Origin: Cyanocohniella sp. LLY
GTDB taxonomy: Bacteria; Cyanobacteriota; Cyanobacteriia; Cyanobacteriales; Nostocaceae
Assembly (NCBI GenBank): GCA_022241785.1
Contig: JAKOMP010000006.1
Span: 302-64,301 of the forward strand
Direction: 5' to 3'
Length of the DNA: 64,000 nt
The notes beneath the pieces were generated by a model, which saw nothing but the letters and a program-made list of their open reading frames with translations, was not told the origin of the DNA and searched no databases. Shown one piece after another: positions 54,616-63,920 of the stretch. The translations under genes and the position numbers were made by a program. Position 1 is the stretch's first letter. Each line of letters starts with the position of its first letter.

Positions 54616-55416
54616 ATGCAAAAACTACTTTTTAATGACAGAGATAACTTTAAAGCGCAGGCCCTATTCATTGGTAAAAAGATTAACCTACAGACGTTAG
54701 AGAATTACGACTGTTTGGCGACCATGCCAATCATGGTTACAGTAGGTGAACACGGCTGTGCGGTGTTGCTAAGTTATGGTGCAGTTGTGTTGTTTAATCT
54801 TGAGGCTAAAGAAAAGGAAGCCTTTTTGACCAAACTATCCTCTCAAGTTAGCGAAGCCTTTGCCGAACCGGAGACAGAAGAGGTAGAAATGCACCTCAAT
54901 GTCATAGAGAGTGAGCGAGTCAAAGAAGGGAAAATTTTGCTGCATGAATTCAGTATTGAACGCTTGCAGATAGTGGCTGATATTCTCGCTAAAAGTGTTG
55001 TGCTATCTCATTACGAAACTAGCCTAGCCACTGTATTTGATCAAATTGAACCCTTTGCAGCTAGTCTTCAGCGCGAACACAGAAGTAGACGCGAGAGTCG
55101 GGAATTACTACGTCAACTCGGCACTACCTTGTTAGTTCAACATAAAATTGTCGGTCGAGTCGAGATCATCGATAAGCCAGAGGTACTGTGGGAATCGCCC
55201 CAACTAGAAAACTTATATCTGCGTTTAGAGGATGAATACGAAATCCGTGAGCGTCACAACGCCTTAGAACGCAAACTAGAGTTAATTTCCCAAACTGCAC
55301 AAACGGTGCTGGAATTTATGCAGCACAGCAGTAGTCAGCGAGTCGAATGGTATGTGGTGATTCTGATTATAGGGGAGATTTTACTGTCACTGTATGACAT
55401 TATTTTTAAAGGCTAG
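54616..55416 (+). CDS. RMD1/DUF155 family protein
   Basis: A 266-residue protein. Motifs: ILLHEFSIERLQIVADILAKSVVLSHYE and a coiled stretch RLEDEYEIRERHNALERKLELI, followed by one C-terminal membrane helix (VVILIIGEILLSLYDIIF). This is the layout of RMD1/RMND1 proteins, which in eukaryotes are mitochondrial or meiotic factors. Its role in bacteria is unknown. It starts 37 bp after a MITE copy. Confidence 0.88.
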   Translation: MQKLLFNDRDNFKAQALFIGKKINLQTLENYDCLATMPIMVTVGEHGCAVLLSYGAVVLFNLEAKEKEAFLTKLSSQVSEAFAEPETEEVEMHLNVIESERVKEGKILLHEFSIERLQIVADILAKSVVLSHYETSLATVFDQIEPFAASLQREHRSRRESRELLRQLGTTLLVQHKIVGRVEIIDKPEVLWESPQLENLYLRLEDEYEIRERHNALERKLELISQTAQTVLEFMQHSSSQRVEWYVVILIIGEILLSLYDIIFKG

Positions 55417-55473
55417 TACCGCTGCAAACATAGGAAAAATATACTGGTATAACTAAAAACAATAAAATAACCC

Positions 55474-56550
55474 ATGCATACAGCCAGAGCGATCGCCCCA
55501 TTTACTGCCATTATTGTCTCTAGTCTCATATCCTGTGCATCCATCACAGCGCCGGAATTATCCCAGTCTGCACAACCAACTCAATCCCCATCTATTATTG
55601 CTGAAAACGACCAGCCCAGTTCAGAAAGCATTCTCAACGAAGTTATTAGCCGTCAGAAAAGTTTACAGGTTTGCGATTTCGAGTTTGACCCAGAGGCAGC
55701 ACGCCAATTCTCTGAAGTCTACACTAATAATCAAGGTCAGCATCTAGTACAACTTCTCTGTTTCATGGCCGCTTATCAAGGTAGATTCGCCTTCTTGCAA
55801 GTAGATACTTCTGGATCTGACCTCAAAATTCAACCTTTAGAACTCGAAGTTGCTGGATTACCCGAATTTGATTCCCAAACAAATATCCTGTCTAATAGTT
55901 ATAAATTTGTAGGCGCAGGTACTTGCATACAAGCAACTCAACACTATTGGCGTGGTGACGGGTTAAGGCTGATTAGTTCCCAGATGATAGATGGAAAGCC
56001 TAATGGCTGTCAAGAATTAGGAGGGCGATCGCCTTCAGGCAATCAACTAATTACTACGCAGAATATCGGCCCTGCTAAACTAGGCATGACTCTAGGGCAA
56101 CTCAAACAAGTTTTAGGTGAGGAGGCAAAATTTGAACCCACCAGCCTGGGGGTTGATGCAGGTGAAGGGATGAAAGTTATTCAAGAAGGAACTTTGCAGT
56201 ACTTGTTGGGTTTCACCGCAGAAGAAAAAACCATAACCGATAATTCTCTAATTAACAGCATTACAGTTGCTAACCCCGACTACATAACCAGTACCGGGTT
56301 AGGGCCAGGGACTCCCCTGAAAACAGCGGTTGCAGTCTACGGCCCTGCGACCCTATCCTACAACTGGAATAATGAAGGACGAGAATACATTGAATTTGAG
56401 AAAGGATTTGGTTCAGGGATGTCCATCAGGTCTAATCAATGGACTCGTACAGATTTTTCTGGTATTTATTCTGACACTAAAGCTGAGTTCAACAAAACTC
56501 AAAAATACCACGAACATGCAGGTATTGGTTCCATCACCATCAGGCAGTAA
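55474..56550 (+). CDS. Putative lipoprotein, 358 aa
   Basis: The N-terminus has a lipobox, VSSLISCAS, after a hydrophobic segment, so it is probably a lipid-anchored periplasmic protein. A Ser/Gln-rich linker follows. The second half has GPAKLGMTLGQLKQVLGEEAKF, a pattern seen in bacterial lipoproteins with a short helix-strand repeat, and GPGTPLKTAVAVYGPATLSY as a second similar unit. I do not know a named family. It follows the RMD1 gene by 57 bp and may be co-transcribed. Confidence 0.7.
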   Translation: MHTARAIAPFTAIIVSSLISCASITAPELSQSAQPTQSPSIIAENDQPSSESILNEVISRQKSLQVCDFEFDPEAARQFSEVYTNNQGQHLVQLLCFMAAYQGRFAFLQVDTSGSDLKIQPLELEVAGLPEFDSQTNILSNSYKFVGAGTCIQATQHYWRGDGLRLISSQMIDGKPNGCQELGGRSPSGNQLITTQNIGPAKLGMTLGQLKQVLGEEAKFEPTSLGVDAGEGMKVIQEGTLQYLLGFTAEEKTITDNSLINSITVANPDYITSTGLGPGTPLKTAVAVYGPATLSYNWNNEGREYIEFEKGFGSGMSIRSNQWTRTDFSGIYSDTKAEFNKTQKYHEHAGIGSITIRQ

Positions 56551-56889
56551 TACAATTTGGGCTTTTGAATGGGGAATCCCTTTGTGTGTCTGCTTTTTTG
56601 CATTTGGGTTAAGGTTTGATGAACCCAAGATTTACACAAAATTCACGAAATTAAGTTATTCGCTAGGCGTAGAAGGTGACAATAACGACGTAAGCGCTTA
56701 AAACGCTGATATTGCTTACCTACAACACATCCCAGTCACATTGACAAATTTTTTTTGTGTAGATTCCGTATGATTGATTTGCGTAATAACGCTGGATCTT
56801 GTTTGTTTAATAGAGCTTTTTTACGCCAAATAAAAGATAATAAAACTAAGTATGAGCAAAATAGAGAACTCATATTTTAAGGAGCTTAA
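56551..56889. other. Intergenic region
   Basis: About 340 bp with no supported gene. A plus-strand ORF of the track (56330-56701) overlaps the lipoprotein gene and continues here, but lacks coding character. ATTTTAAGGAG lies just before the RidA ATG as a Shine-Dalgarno. Confidence 0.5.
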
Positions 56890-57459
56890 ATGAATCGACG
56901 TATTACCAGTACTGTAAATTCGGTAGTCAGTAAATTAACGCGCAGAAATGCACTACTATGGCTTGGGGGTACAGGGGTAACTACTGCCCTTGTCGCAGGA
57001 GTCCAGAAGGAAGCAAGTGCTAAACAACCCAAAGAAGTGCAATTGATTAACCCACCAACGTTATACAATGCACCTCAAAATGGCTATAGTCATATAGCTA
57101 TTGCCCCACAAAAGGGTACAACTGTCTATATTTCTGGTCAATTTGGTTCGGACTTACAGGGTAATCTTGTCTCCCCCAACTATGAAGAACAGGTAATCCA
57201 GTCCTTTCAAAATCTCCGTTTTGCCTTAGAAGCGGTGGGAGCGCTACCATCAGATGTGGCCAAAACTACAGTGATGATAGTGGATCAGACAGAAGAGAAA
57301 TTGATCCCTTTCGGTATGGAAGTTGGGAAACTTTGGGGTAATAAACCACCTGCTAATACTCTCATTCCTGTACCTAGACTGGCACTTGATGGGATGTTGT
57401 TTGAAATTGATGCTTATGTGGTGATTCCAGACAACCGTAGACTACCACCTTGGTCGTAA
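56890..57459 (+). CDS. RidA-family protein with Tat-type signal
   Basis: 189 residues, longer than the usual 125-130 aa RidA because of an N-terminal extension. The extension has a twin arginine and hydrophobic run (LTRRNALLWLGGTGVTTALVAG) and an AXA-like end (EASAKQ), as in Tat signals. The RidA domain follows, with VYISGQFGSDLQGNLV, FQNLRFALEAVGALPSDVAKTTVMIVD and PVPRLALDGMLFEIDAYV. RidA proteins deaminate reactive enamines/imines; an exported version is uncommon. Confidence 0.85.
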   Translation: MNRRITSTVNSVVSKLTRRNALLWLGGTGVTTALVAGVQKEASAKQPKEVQLINPPTLYNAPQNGYSHIAIAPQKGTTVYISGQFGSDLQGNLVSPNYEEQVIQSFQNLRFALEAVGALPSDVAKTTVMIVDQTEEKLIPFGMEVGKLWGNKPPANTLIPVPRLALDGMLFEIDAYVVIPDNRRLPPWS

Positions 57460-57492
57460 ATTTTCGATTTCCCTAGAATCGTGCATAAAAAG

Positions 57493-57521
57493 ATCCCCGA
57501 CTTTTATAAAAAATCGGGGAT
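57493..57521. terminator. Bidirectional hairpin between ridA-like and ftsH genes
   Basis: ATCCCCGA and TCGGGGAT (8-bp perfect stem, 13-nt A/T-rich loop) lie between the two convergent stops. Confidence 0.7.
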
Positions 57522-57551
57522 ATGAATTACTGAAACTGTAAGCAAAGTTAA

Positions 57552-59390
57552 TTAGGCAAATGCAGCAGTTTGCACATCATTATTTGCCAAAATTTCTTGC
57601 AATTCGTCAGAATCAACTGTTTCTTTCTCAACCAGCATTTTCGCAATCTGGTCAAGAATGTGACGATTGTTAACTAATACTTCCTTGGCGCGTGTATAAG
57701 CTACATCCACCAACTTACGGACTTCCTCATCAATAGCCGCAGCAGTTTCTTCCGAGAAATCACGCTCTGACATGATATCTCGACCCAAGAACATATTACC
57801 TTGCTGACGACCCAGAGCAACAGGCCCCAAGCGATCGCTCATGCCAAAACGAGTAATCATCTGACGAGCAACACGGGCTACTTGTTGTAAGTCGTTGGAA
57901 GCACCTGTAGTCACTTCTTCTTCACCAAAGATTAATTCTTCAGCTAAACGACCACCTAAAGCCACAGCCATTTGATTTTCTAAATAGGAGCGGCTGTACA
58001 AACCAGTGTCCATGCGGTCTTCACTGGGGGTGAACCAAGTCAAACCACCAGCACGTCCGCGAGGAATAATACTGATTTTTTGTACTGGGTCATAATCGGG
58101 CATCAAAGCACCAACTAAGGCGTGACCAGCTTCGTGATATGCTACTAGGGTTTTGCGCTTTTCGCTCATTACCCGGTCTTTCTTCTCGGGGCCAGCTAAC
58201 ACGCGGTCGATGGCATCATTGATTTCATCCATCGAAATTTCTGTTAAGTTGCGTCGTGCTGCCAAAATTGCGGCTTCATTCAGCAAGTTAGATAAATCTG
58301 CACCGGTAAACCCAGGAGTCCGACGGGCAATTTTATCCAAGTCCACATCTTTGGCTAAGGTCTTACCACGGGCGTGTACTTTAAGAATTTCGCTACGTCC
58401 GGCATAATCGGGACGGTCTACTACTACTTGACGGTCAAAACGACCAGGACGCAATAATGCGGCATCTAAGACATCAGGACGGTTGGTAGCGGCAATAATA
58501 ATAATACCGGTGTTACCTTCAAAACCATCCATTTCGGTAAGTAACTGGTTAAGAGTTTGTTCTCTTTCGTCGTTACCACCGCCTAAACCTGCACCCCGTT
58601 GACGACCTACAGCGTCAATTTCATCGATGAAGACGATACAAGGAGCATTAGTTTTAGCTTGTTCAAATAAATCGCGGACGCGGGATGCACCTACACCAAC
58701 GAACATTTCGACAAACTCAGAACCAGAGATTGAGAAGAAGGGTACACCTGCTTCCCCAGCTACAGCCCGGGCGAGAAGAGTTTTACCTGTACCTGGAGGG
58801 CCTACTAACAATACACCTTTAGGAATTTTCGCGCCAACTGCGGTAAAGCGATCAGCATTTTTTAGAAAGTCTACTACTTCGTTTAATTCCAGTTTGGCTT
58901 GGTCAATACCAGCGACATCACCAAAGGTCACCTGAGTTTGCGGTTCCATTTGGACTCTGGCTTTGGATTTGCCAAAGTTCATCGCTTGACTACCAGGGCC
59001 ACTTTGGGCGCGCCGGAGTAAGAAGAATAAGCCCACTAACAGCAATACAGGGAAGAATAGACTGCTCAATGCCCTAAACCAAAATCCTTCGTCGGTTTGG
59101 GGTAAGACAGAAATATCAACGCCTCTGGTGGTTAAAGTATTAATTAATTCAGGGTCGTTGACTAAGGTTACTACCTTTTTATCACCATCGCTGGAAGTAA
59201 CCAGTGCTGTAGAACGGTCTGCACTCAGGCTAACTCGGTCTACTTTGCCCTGTTCAACTTCTTGAATAAATTGGCTATATCGCCATGTTTCTCTTGTTTG
59301 AGGTTGTTTGTCAAAGAACGCTGTTCCTAACGCAATGACAACTATAAAAAGCAGTGCATACAGCCCCGCATTTCTCCATCTTTTATTCAC
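57552..59390 (-). CDS. ftsH: ATP-dependent zinc metalloprotease FtsH
   Basis: A 612-residue membrane AAA+ protease. Two N-terminal membrane helices ([31 protein letters not shown]) flank the lumen/periplasmic domain. The AAA module has [23 protein letters not shown] and the SRH region [18 protein letters not shown]. The zinc site is HEAGH. The start [14 protein letters not shown] resembles the essential FtsH3 type of cyanobacteria more than FtsH2 (memory-based). It is monocistronic. Confidence 0.97.
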   Translation of the reverse strand: MNKRWRNAGLYALLFIVVIALGTAFFDKQPQTRETWRYSQFIQEVEQGKVDRVSLSADRSTALVTSSDGDKKVVTLVNDPELINTLTTRGVDISVLPQTDEGFWFRALSSLFFPVLLLVGLFFLLRRAQSGPGSQAMNFGKSKARVQMEPQTQVTFGDVAGIDQAKLELNEVVDFLKNADRFTAVGAKIPKGVLLVGPPGTGKTLLARAVAGEAGVPFFSISGSEFVEMFVGVGASRVRDLFEQAKTNAPCIVFIDEIDAVGRQRGAGLGGGNDEREQTLNQLLTEMDGFEGNTGIIIIAATNRPDVLDAALLRPGRFDRQVVVDRPDYAGRSEILKVHARGKTLAKDVDLDKIARRTPGFTGADLSNLLNEAAILAARRNLTEISMDEINDAIDRVLAGPEKKDRVMSEKRKTLVAYHEAGHALVGALMPDYDPVQKISIIPRGRAGGLTWFTPSEDRMDTGLYSRSYLENQMAVALGGRLAEELIFGEEEVTTGASNDLQQVARVARQMITRFGMSDRLGPVALGRQQGNMFLGRDIMSERDFSEETAAAIDEEVRKLVDVAYTRAKEVLVNNRHILDQIAKMLVEKETVDSDELQEILANNDVQTAAFA

Positions 59391-59503
59391 TGAGGTCTAT
59401 CCTCCTGTATTTTTTGTGCGTTCTTGTAGCTTCTCTGAATATGAGAGGGCATTATTAAGAATTATGTTAACTTATCTTAAGGTATAACATAATAGTGTGG
59501 CCG

Positions 59504-60274
59504 TCATGCTAAAAAAAGCTCCTTTATTTGCTGAAAATTAGGATGGTAGGGATTATATTGTAACGACCCTGAGGACTGGTGAACGGTATGAATGGGGATA
59601 AATTCCACCACACTATTAGTGTAGGCGATCGCTTCAAATCCCCTGACCAATTCAGCATTCCAAGGTTCCTCGCGCACATTTGACAGCCATTGCATCAGTT
59701 GTTTTCGGATAACTCCCGGCAAAATTCCCTCTGTTAGTGGGGGTGTCCACCAACTATTATCTTGCCATCCCCAAAGATTGCCTGTGGTGGTTTCCAACCA
59801 ATTACCGTCGGAATTTACTAAAATTGCTTCTTGAGTGTAGGCATGATTCTTGGCCAGCCAAGCACTCAAATAATTGCCAGTTTTATGAGAAGGAAGACTG
59901 CGACTAAATTCCGCTATCGCCAAACTTGTGGTAATGCCGTGTTGTTGTTTTTCGGGCAAATCTGGCGGTAAAAACCTGCCAGTGATCCATTCTCGCCCAT
60001 CAGGAAACAGAGTAATTCGCAGAACAGGAAAGTTGGCTGAAAGGATTTCTGCACCTTGACGCACCAGTTTCCAGTTTGGTTGTGTCCAGTCAAAAGATTG
60101 TAAAGAAAACAGCAGGCGATCGCAGTGAGCCACCCAGTTAGTTAAACTGCTATCCAGAGATTTTTCATAAACCCGCAGTGTTGTGAAAATCGTCGCCCCG
60201 TAGAGTAACCCTGGATCGGTAATATCTAATTCTATAGTTGGGGATGTGATGATTTTGCCGTTGTACCAGTAAAT
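59504..60274 (-). CDS. Class IV PLP aminotransferase with probable ATT start
   Basis: The track ORF (209 aa, GTG at 60133) starts in the middle of the first domain. The frame stays open upstream and codes for YWYNGKIITSPTIEL and DPGLLYGATIFTTLRVYEK, the conserved N-terminal half of class IV aminotransferases (BCAT/ADC-lyase group). No ATG, GTG or TTG occurs between the upstream stop and this segment. ATT just before YWYNGK, with GAGG eight bases before it, would give the usual start MYWYNGK (256 aa). The PLP Lys is probably in HKTGNYLSAW, and ETTTGNLW and TEGILPGVIR are the other motifs. It may be ADC lyase (pabC-like) or a branched-chain enzyme. Confidence 0.85.
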   Translation of the reverse strand: MYWYNGKIITSPTIELDITDPGLLYGATIFTTLRVYEKSLDSSLTNWVAHCDRLLFSLQSFDWTQPNWKLVRQGAEILSANFPVLRITLFPDGREWITGRFLPPDLPEKQQHGITTSLAIAEFSRSLPSHKTGNYLSAWLAKNHAYTQEAILVNSDGNWLETTTGNLWGWQDNSWWTPPLTEGILPGVIRKQLMQWLSNVREEPWNAELVRGFEAIAYTNSVVEFIPIHTVHQSSGSLQYNPYHPNFQQIKELFLA

Positions 60275-60354
60275 AGGATTAACCTCGCTAGAAGAAAGTG
60301 GGAAGATAAGGGATTGAGGATAAAAACTCTTTGGGTACTCTACCAGAGAGCTTT

Positions 60355-60452
60355 ACTGTACTCCCTACTCCCCACTCCCGTACCCTTCGGGAAGCTACGC
60401 TAACGGCTGACGCTCACGGCGAAGCCTACTCCCCACTCCCCACTAATTTACA
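60355..60452. repeat. Mixed repeat: CTCCCCACTCC tracts around a GC-rich palindromic string
   Basis: TACTCCCCACTCCC occurs on both sides of CCTTCGGGAAGCTACGCTAACGGCTGACGCTCACGGCGAAGC. This is dispersed-repeat material typical of Nostocales, located between the aminotransferase and the first L,D-transpeptidase gene. Confidence 0.6.
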
Positions 60453-60977
60453 TTAACGACGTACTACCACTAAAGTCCCATTGGGGGCCCAGTTAAAAAG
60501 TTGCCGCGCTTGTGGGACTGTCAAATTTACGCAACCACGACTAACTGGAGTTCCAAAACGGTTATGCCAGTAAGCACCATGAATCGCATAGCCGCGATGA
60601 AAATACATGGCATAAGGCACATCAGGAATATCATAACCCCTACCGCGCATCCGGTTAACGCGATGCTTAGAACCAATGCGAAAACTACCAGTAGGTGTGG
60701 GAGTGGAACGCTTGCCTGTAGAAACACGGAAGGAATACACTAATCTATTACCTTCCCATGCACGTAAACGCTGCTCAGATAAGCTAATTTCAATGCGGCG
60801 AGGTTGAGAATTTTGCCGACGTTGAGAGATGAGGATGCTGTTGTTATTAACTGAAGCGGCGTTGGCTATAGCAGAGTTGGGGTCAGCAGTGGTTGATGGC
60901 GACCAGGAAACAAAAGTTGCGATCGTCAACACTACGCCTGTACAGAAAGTTCCTGAGCAACGTATCCAACTTTGCAT
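60453..60977 (-). CDS. L,D-transpeptidase (YkuD family), first copy
   Basis: A 174-residue exported YkuD-domain protein. A signal-like hydrophobic N-terminus ([13 protein letters not shown]) is followed by [29 protein letters not shown] and the active site [20 protein letters not shown] with catalytic His and Cys. It should form 3-3 crosslinks in peptidoglycan or attach proteins to it. The second copy lies 530 bp upstream on the same strand. Confidence 0.92.
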   Translation of the reverse strand: MQSWIRCSGTFCTGVVLTIATFVSWSPSTTADPNSAIANAASVNNNSILISQRRQNSQPRRIEISLSEQRLRAWEGNRLVYSFRVSTGKRSTPTPTGSFRIGSKHRVNRMRGRGYDIPDVPYAMYFHRGYAIHGAYWHNRFGTPVSRGCVNLTVPQARQLFNWAPNGTLVVVRR

Positions 60978-61508
60978 GTTGCGTTACCTTATATATTTGA
61001 TTTGCTGTTGTCGGCAGATGGTAAGCAGTCTGAAGATGAGCTACTTCCACCGTTATTAATCGTGTCTGTGCCAAAATCACATCAGTTCAGTTATTCACAT
61101 AAGATGAATCTCTTATGCCTATTCCCCGTAACTGAACTGTATTGAGCTATCTATTCAACGCCTAAAAGGCTATTTTTATCCGAACTGTATTGAGGGGTCA
61201 AAGTAATTCGTAATTGTTAATTCATGATTAACAACCCAAGCATAAATCCGATAACTAGCCATCAGGGGATGGAATCCCTAGAGTTAGTTATACGTTTATG
61301 CAGTTTCAATTACAAATTACTCAGTCAGGATTTACGCTAGATGTCTTGAGGGTATACATGATGAATATCCCTCTTCATATTTTTTATTTCTAGTTGATTG
61401 GTGAGGAATCCGGAGATTTCCCGCGTAAATCTCCCAATTGTCTTGATTTCTGGTTATTTGCCATCCCCACAATTCGCAATTACCCAGTCCCCACCCAATC
61501 CCTAGTCC
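60978..61508. other. Intergenic region between the two L,D-transpeptidase genes
   Basis: There is no supported gene. GAACTGTATTGAG occurs twice (61134 and 61182) and a small hairpin GCCT-AAA-AGGC-TATTTTT lies between the copies. The direct repeats may be regulatory sites or duplication remnants. Confidence 0.45.
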
Positions 61509-62033
61509 CTACTTATGAATGACAACTTGCGTCCCTAGAGATGCCCAATCGAATAGCCACTTAGCATGGTTAGGGGCAACATTGACGCAGCCTTGGCTGA
61601 CTGGGGTACCAAATTTTTTATGCCAGTAGGCTCCATGAATACCATAATTGCCCTGGTAAAACATCGCATGGGGGACGTTGGGAACATCATAGTTTCTGCC
61701 CCGCATTCTGGTAGATTTGTGCTTTGATTGAATCTTAAAAGTACCAACACGGGTTGGGGTAGATTTTTTACCGGAAGAAATAATCACCGCATATACAGGT
61801 TTTCCTCCTTCCCAAGCTATTAAGCGTTGAGTTGAGAGATTAACTTGAATCCAGCGTTGATCAGATGTTTCTAGTGTCTGGATGGTTTGTTTAATTGTCT
61901 GGTTTTGAGAAGTTGCCCAGGTTTCATTGGCAGCAGCACCAATCACATTCAAGGATAGTGCTGTACCAACGAAACATATTTTTAAGTGACGCACCCAGTC
62001 AGAAGTAATTAGGCTTTTCATAGATACACTCAA
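61509..62033 (-). CDS. L,D-transpeptidase (YkuD family), second copy
   Basis: A 174-residue paralogue of the gene downstream, with the same layout: signal-like start (ICFVGTALSLNVIGAAANE), WIQVNLSTQRLIAWEGGKPVYAVIISSGKKSTPT and the active site HGAYWHKKFGTPVSQGCVNV. Pairwise similarity over the YkuD domain is high, so this looks like a tandem duplication. Confidence 0.92.
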   Translation of the reverse strand: MSVSMKSLITSDWVRHLKICFVGTALSLNVIGAAANETWATSQNQTIKQTIQTLETSDQRWIQVNLSTQRLIAWEGGKPVYAVIISSGKKSTPTRVGTFKIQSKHKSTRMRGRNYDVPNVPHAMFYQGNYGIHGAYWHKKFGTPVSQGCVNVAPNHAKWLFDWASLGTQVVIHK

Positions 62034-62110
62034 ATGATGAAGTTTCAGAAAATCTTCTGCTTTGTATGTATACTTTTTAGCCTAATTTTTTCCTAAGTGC
62101 GGATTTTGTA

Positions 62111-62758
62111 TCATTTTGTTTGCAAGTTGTTTAACTCTTGGATGAGTTGATTGGCTTGCCACGCGATCGCCTGCCAATTTCCTTGTGTCACCAGCCCTTG
62201 GGGAAATAATTGACCACTCAAACCCACTGCGATCGCCCCGGCTTGAATGAATTGGGGGGCATTTTCTAAGGTGACTCCCCCAGTAGGAATCAAGGGAATG
62301 TCACCTAGTGGCCCTTGTAAACTTTTAATATAGTTAGCTCCTCCTACCGCTTGCACAGGAAACACCTTCACACAGCTAGCACCATAATGCCAAGCTGTGA
62401 CAATTTCTGTCGGAGTCAACGCGCCAGGGATAATGGGTACATCTTGAGCAACTGCGGCTTGAATCATGGCAATATCCACATGGGGAGTGAAGAGGAACTG
62501 CGCCCCACAAGCAATGGCATCTTGTAACTGTTGCACATTAAACAGCGTACCCGTACCAATCATACAACCTGGTAACTCTGCACGTAATTGAGAAATTAAT
62601 TCCCCAGCACCATCGCTATTCCAGGTAATTTCAATCAGTTGCATTCCCCCAGAAGCCACAGCCATGGCCATTTGTTGAGCCAACTTCATCTTTGAGGCAC
62701 GAATCACTGCGATCGCTCGGTTTTTTTGCAACTGTGATAACCAAACTTGATTAGGCAT
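62111..62758 (-). CDS. eda: KDPG/KHG aldolase
   Basis: A 215-residue class I aldolase of the Entner-Doudoroff pathway, recently shown to operate in cyanobacteria. The start is MPNQVWLSQLQKNRAIAVIRA; the track ORF adds 14 residues. Motifs: IEITWNSDGAGELI (active-site Glu), MIGTGTLFNVQQLQDA, FLFTPHVDIAMIQ, and the Schiff-base Lys in GASCVKVFPVQAVGG. GPLGDIPLIPTGGVT completes the phosphate site. Confidence 0.93.
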   Translation of the reverse strand: MPNQVWLSQLQKNRAIAVIRASKMKLAQQMAMAVASGGMQLIEITWNSDGAGELISQLRAELPGCMIGTGTLFNVQQLQDAIACGAQFLFTPHVDIAMIQAAVAQDVPIIPGALTPTEIVTAWHYGASCVKVFPVQAVGGANYIKSLQGPLGDIPLIPTGGVTLENAPQFIQAGAIAVGLSGQLFPQGLVTQGNWQAIAWQANQLIQELNNLQTK

Positions 62759-62985
62759 TTTACTCGGACTGACAACCAAAAGCAGATTTATCCCACACAC
62801 AATAGAAGAGTTACGAATTATCTCACTATTTCTTGGGGGATATCAACACATCTAGCATCATGCAACCTTAGCTAGATGCAATCAGAGTTGGAGGTTCTTA
62901 ATCTGAATTTAGCTTGAGTCGAAATTTTATAAGTATAAAGCCGGATCGATTAGTAATTATTTAACACCAGTAACCAACTCAAACT

Positions 62986-63573
62986 ATGAGACAAAACATT
63001 GACCCCTTGAGAATGGGAAGCCGCCTAGCTAAAAATTGGTGGACAGTTGCATTACGGGGAGTATTTGCCATTATTTTTGGTTTAATAGCACTATTCTGGC
63101 CAACAATTACCCTCACAGCACTAGTACTTGTGTTTGGTGCATTTGTATTAATCAGTGGTGTGTTATTAGCGATCGCTGCCTTTAAAGATGGTTTGAATCA
63201 TACCCACAGTTGGCTGTTGTTGCTAGAAGGTGCCATCGGCATTGTGATTGGAGTACTGGCTTTTGTCTGGCCTGGTATCACTGCATTAGTATTACTTTAC
63301 CTAATTGCAGCCTGGGCGATCGTTACTGGCGTTTTAGAAATCATTGCCGCTATTCAGATACGCAAAGAAATTGAGAATGAGTGGCTGTTAGCCATAGCTG
63401 GTATTGCGTCGGTACTGTTCGGTGTATTGCTAGTTATTTGGCCTGTGGCTGGGGCATTAGCAATTTTGTGGCTTATTGCTGCCTACGCCATTATTTTTGG
63501 TATATTGTTGTTGATTCTGGCCTTTCGCCTACGTACATGGGGAAGCGATGGTATCAGCGCCCACCGTAGGTGA
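62986..63573 (+). CDS. HdeD family membrane protein (DUF308)
   Basis: A 195-residue protein with six membrane helices in three similar pairs. The motifs WWTVALRGVFAIIFGLIALFWPTITL and the two later GIVIGVLAFVWPGITAL and GVLLVIWPVAGAL are the DUF308 repeats. HdeD is linked to acid resistance in E. coli, but the cyanobacterial role is unknown. Confidence 0.9.
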   Translation: MRQNIDPLRMGSRLAKNWWTVALRGVFAIIFGLIALFWPTITLTALVLVFGAFVLISGVLLAIAAFKDGLNHTHSWLLLLEGAIGIVIGVLAFVWPGITALVLLYLIAAWAIVTGVLEIIAAIQIRKEIENEWLLAIAGIASVLFGVLLVIWPVAGALAILWLIAAYAIIFGILLLILAFRLRTWGSDGISAHRR

Positions 63574-63920
63574 TCACCATTTTGGATTAAGGGTACTTAA
63601 GTAGAGAGTAGGATTCTTGTGTAAAACCTATTGCCATATCTATAGATAAAATTCAATGACTTGTATTAGTTAAATCTATGTTTAAACCATAGACTATAAT
63701 CTATGATTAAAATCAGAACTCTCTTAGATAAGTATTAATTAGAGTAGACATCATCGATTTATTTTGTTAATCAATTCCTTTTTGGGAAATATAACGTTAA
63801 GCTAAAAATAATATTAAACAAAAATAAATTTCTGCAATCTCAAATAATTAGCTGACTGGAAGTAATTTTACACTTGCTCCCAGATAGCTAATTTTTGCTA
63901 CCAATCCAGAGGTTAATTTC
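63574..63920. other. A/T-rich intergenic region before ndhF
   Basis: About 350 bp, very A/T-rich, with ATAGACTATAATCTATG-like short palindromes near 63.69 kb. No gene or RNA is supported; it should contain the ndhF promoter. Confidence 0.5.

Noticed and set aside
54193-54671. Overlapping ORFs of 136 and 114 aa
   Set aside because: They cover MITE copy C and overlap the true start of the RMD1 gene.
56330-56701. 123-aa plus ORF overlapping the lipoprotein gene
   Set aside because: Other-frame shadow of the lipoprotein gene with a chance extension; no start signal.
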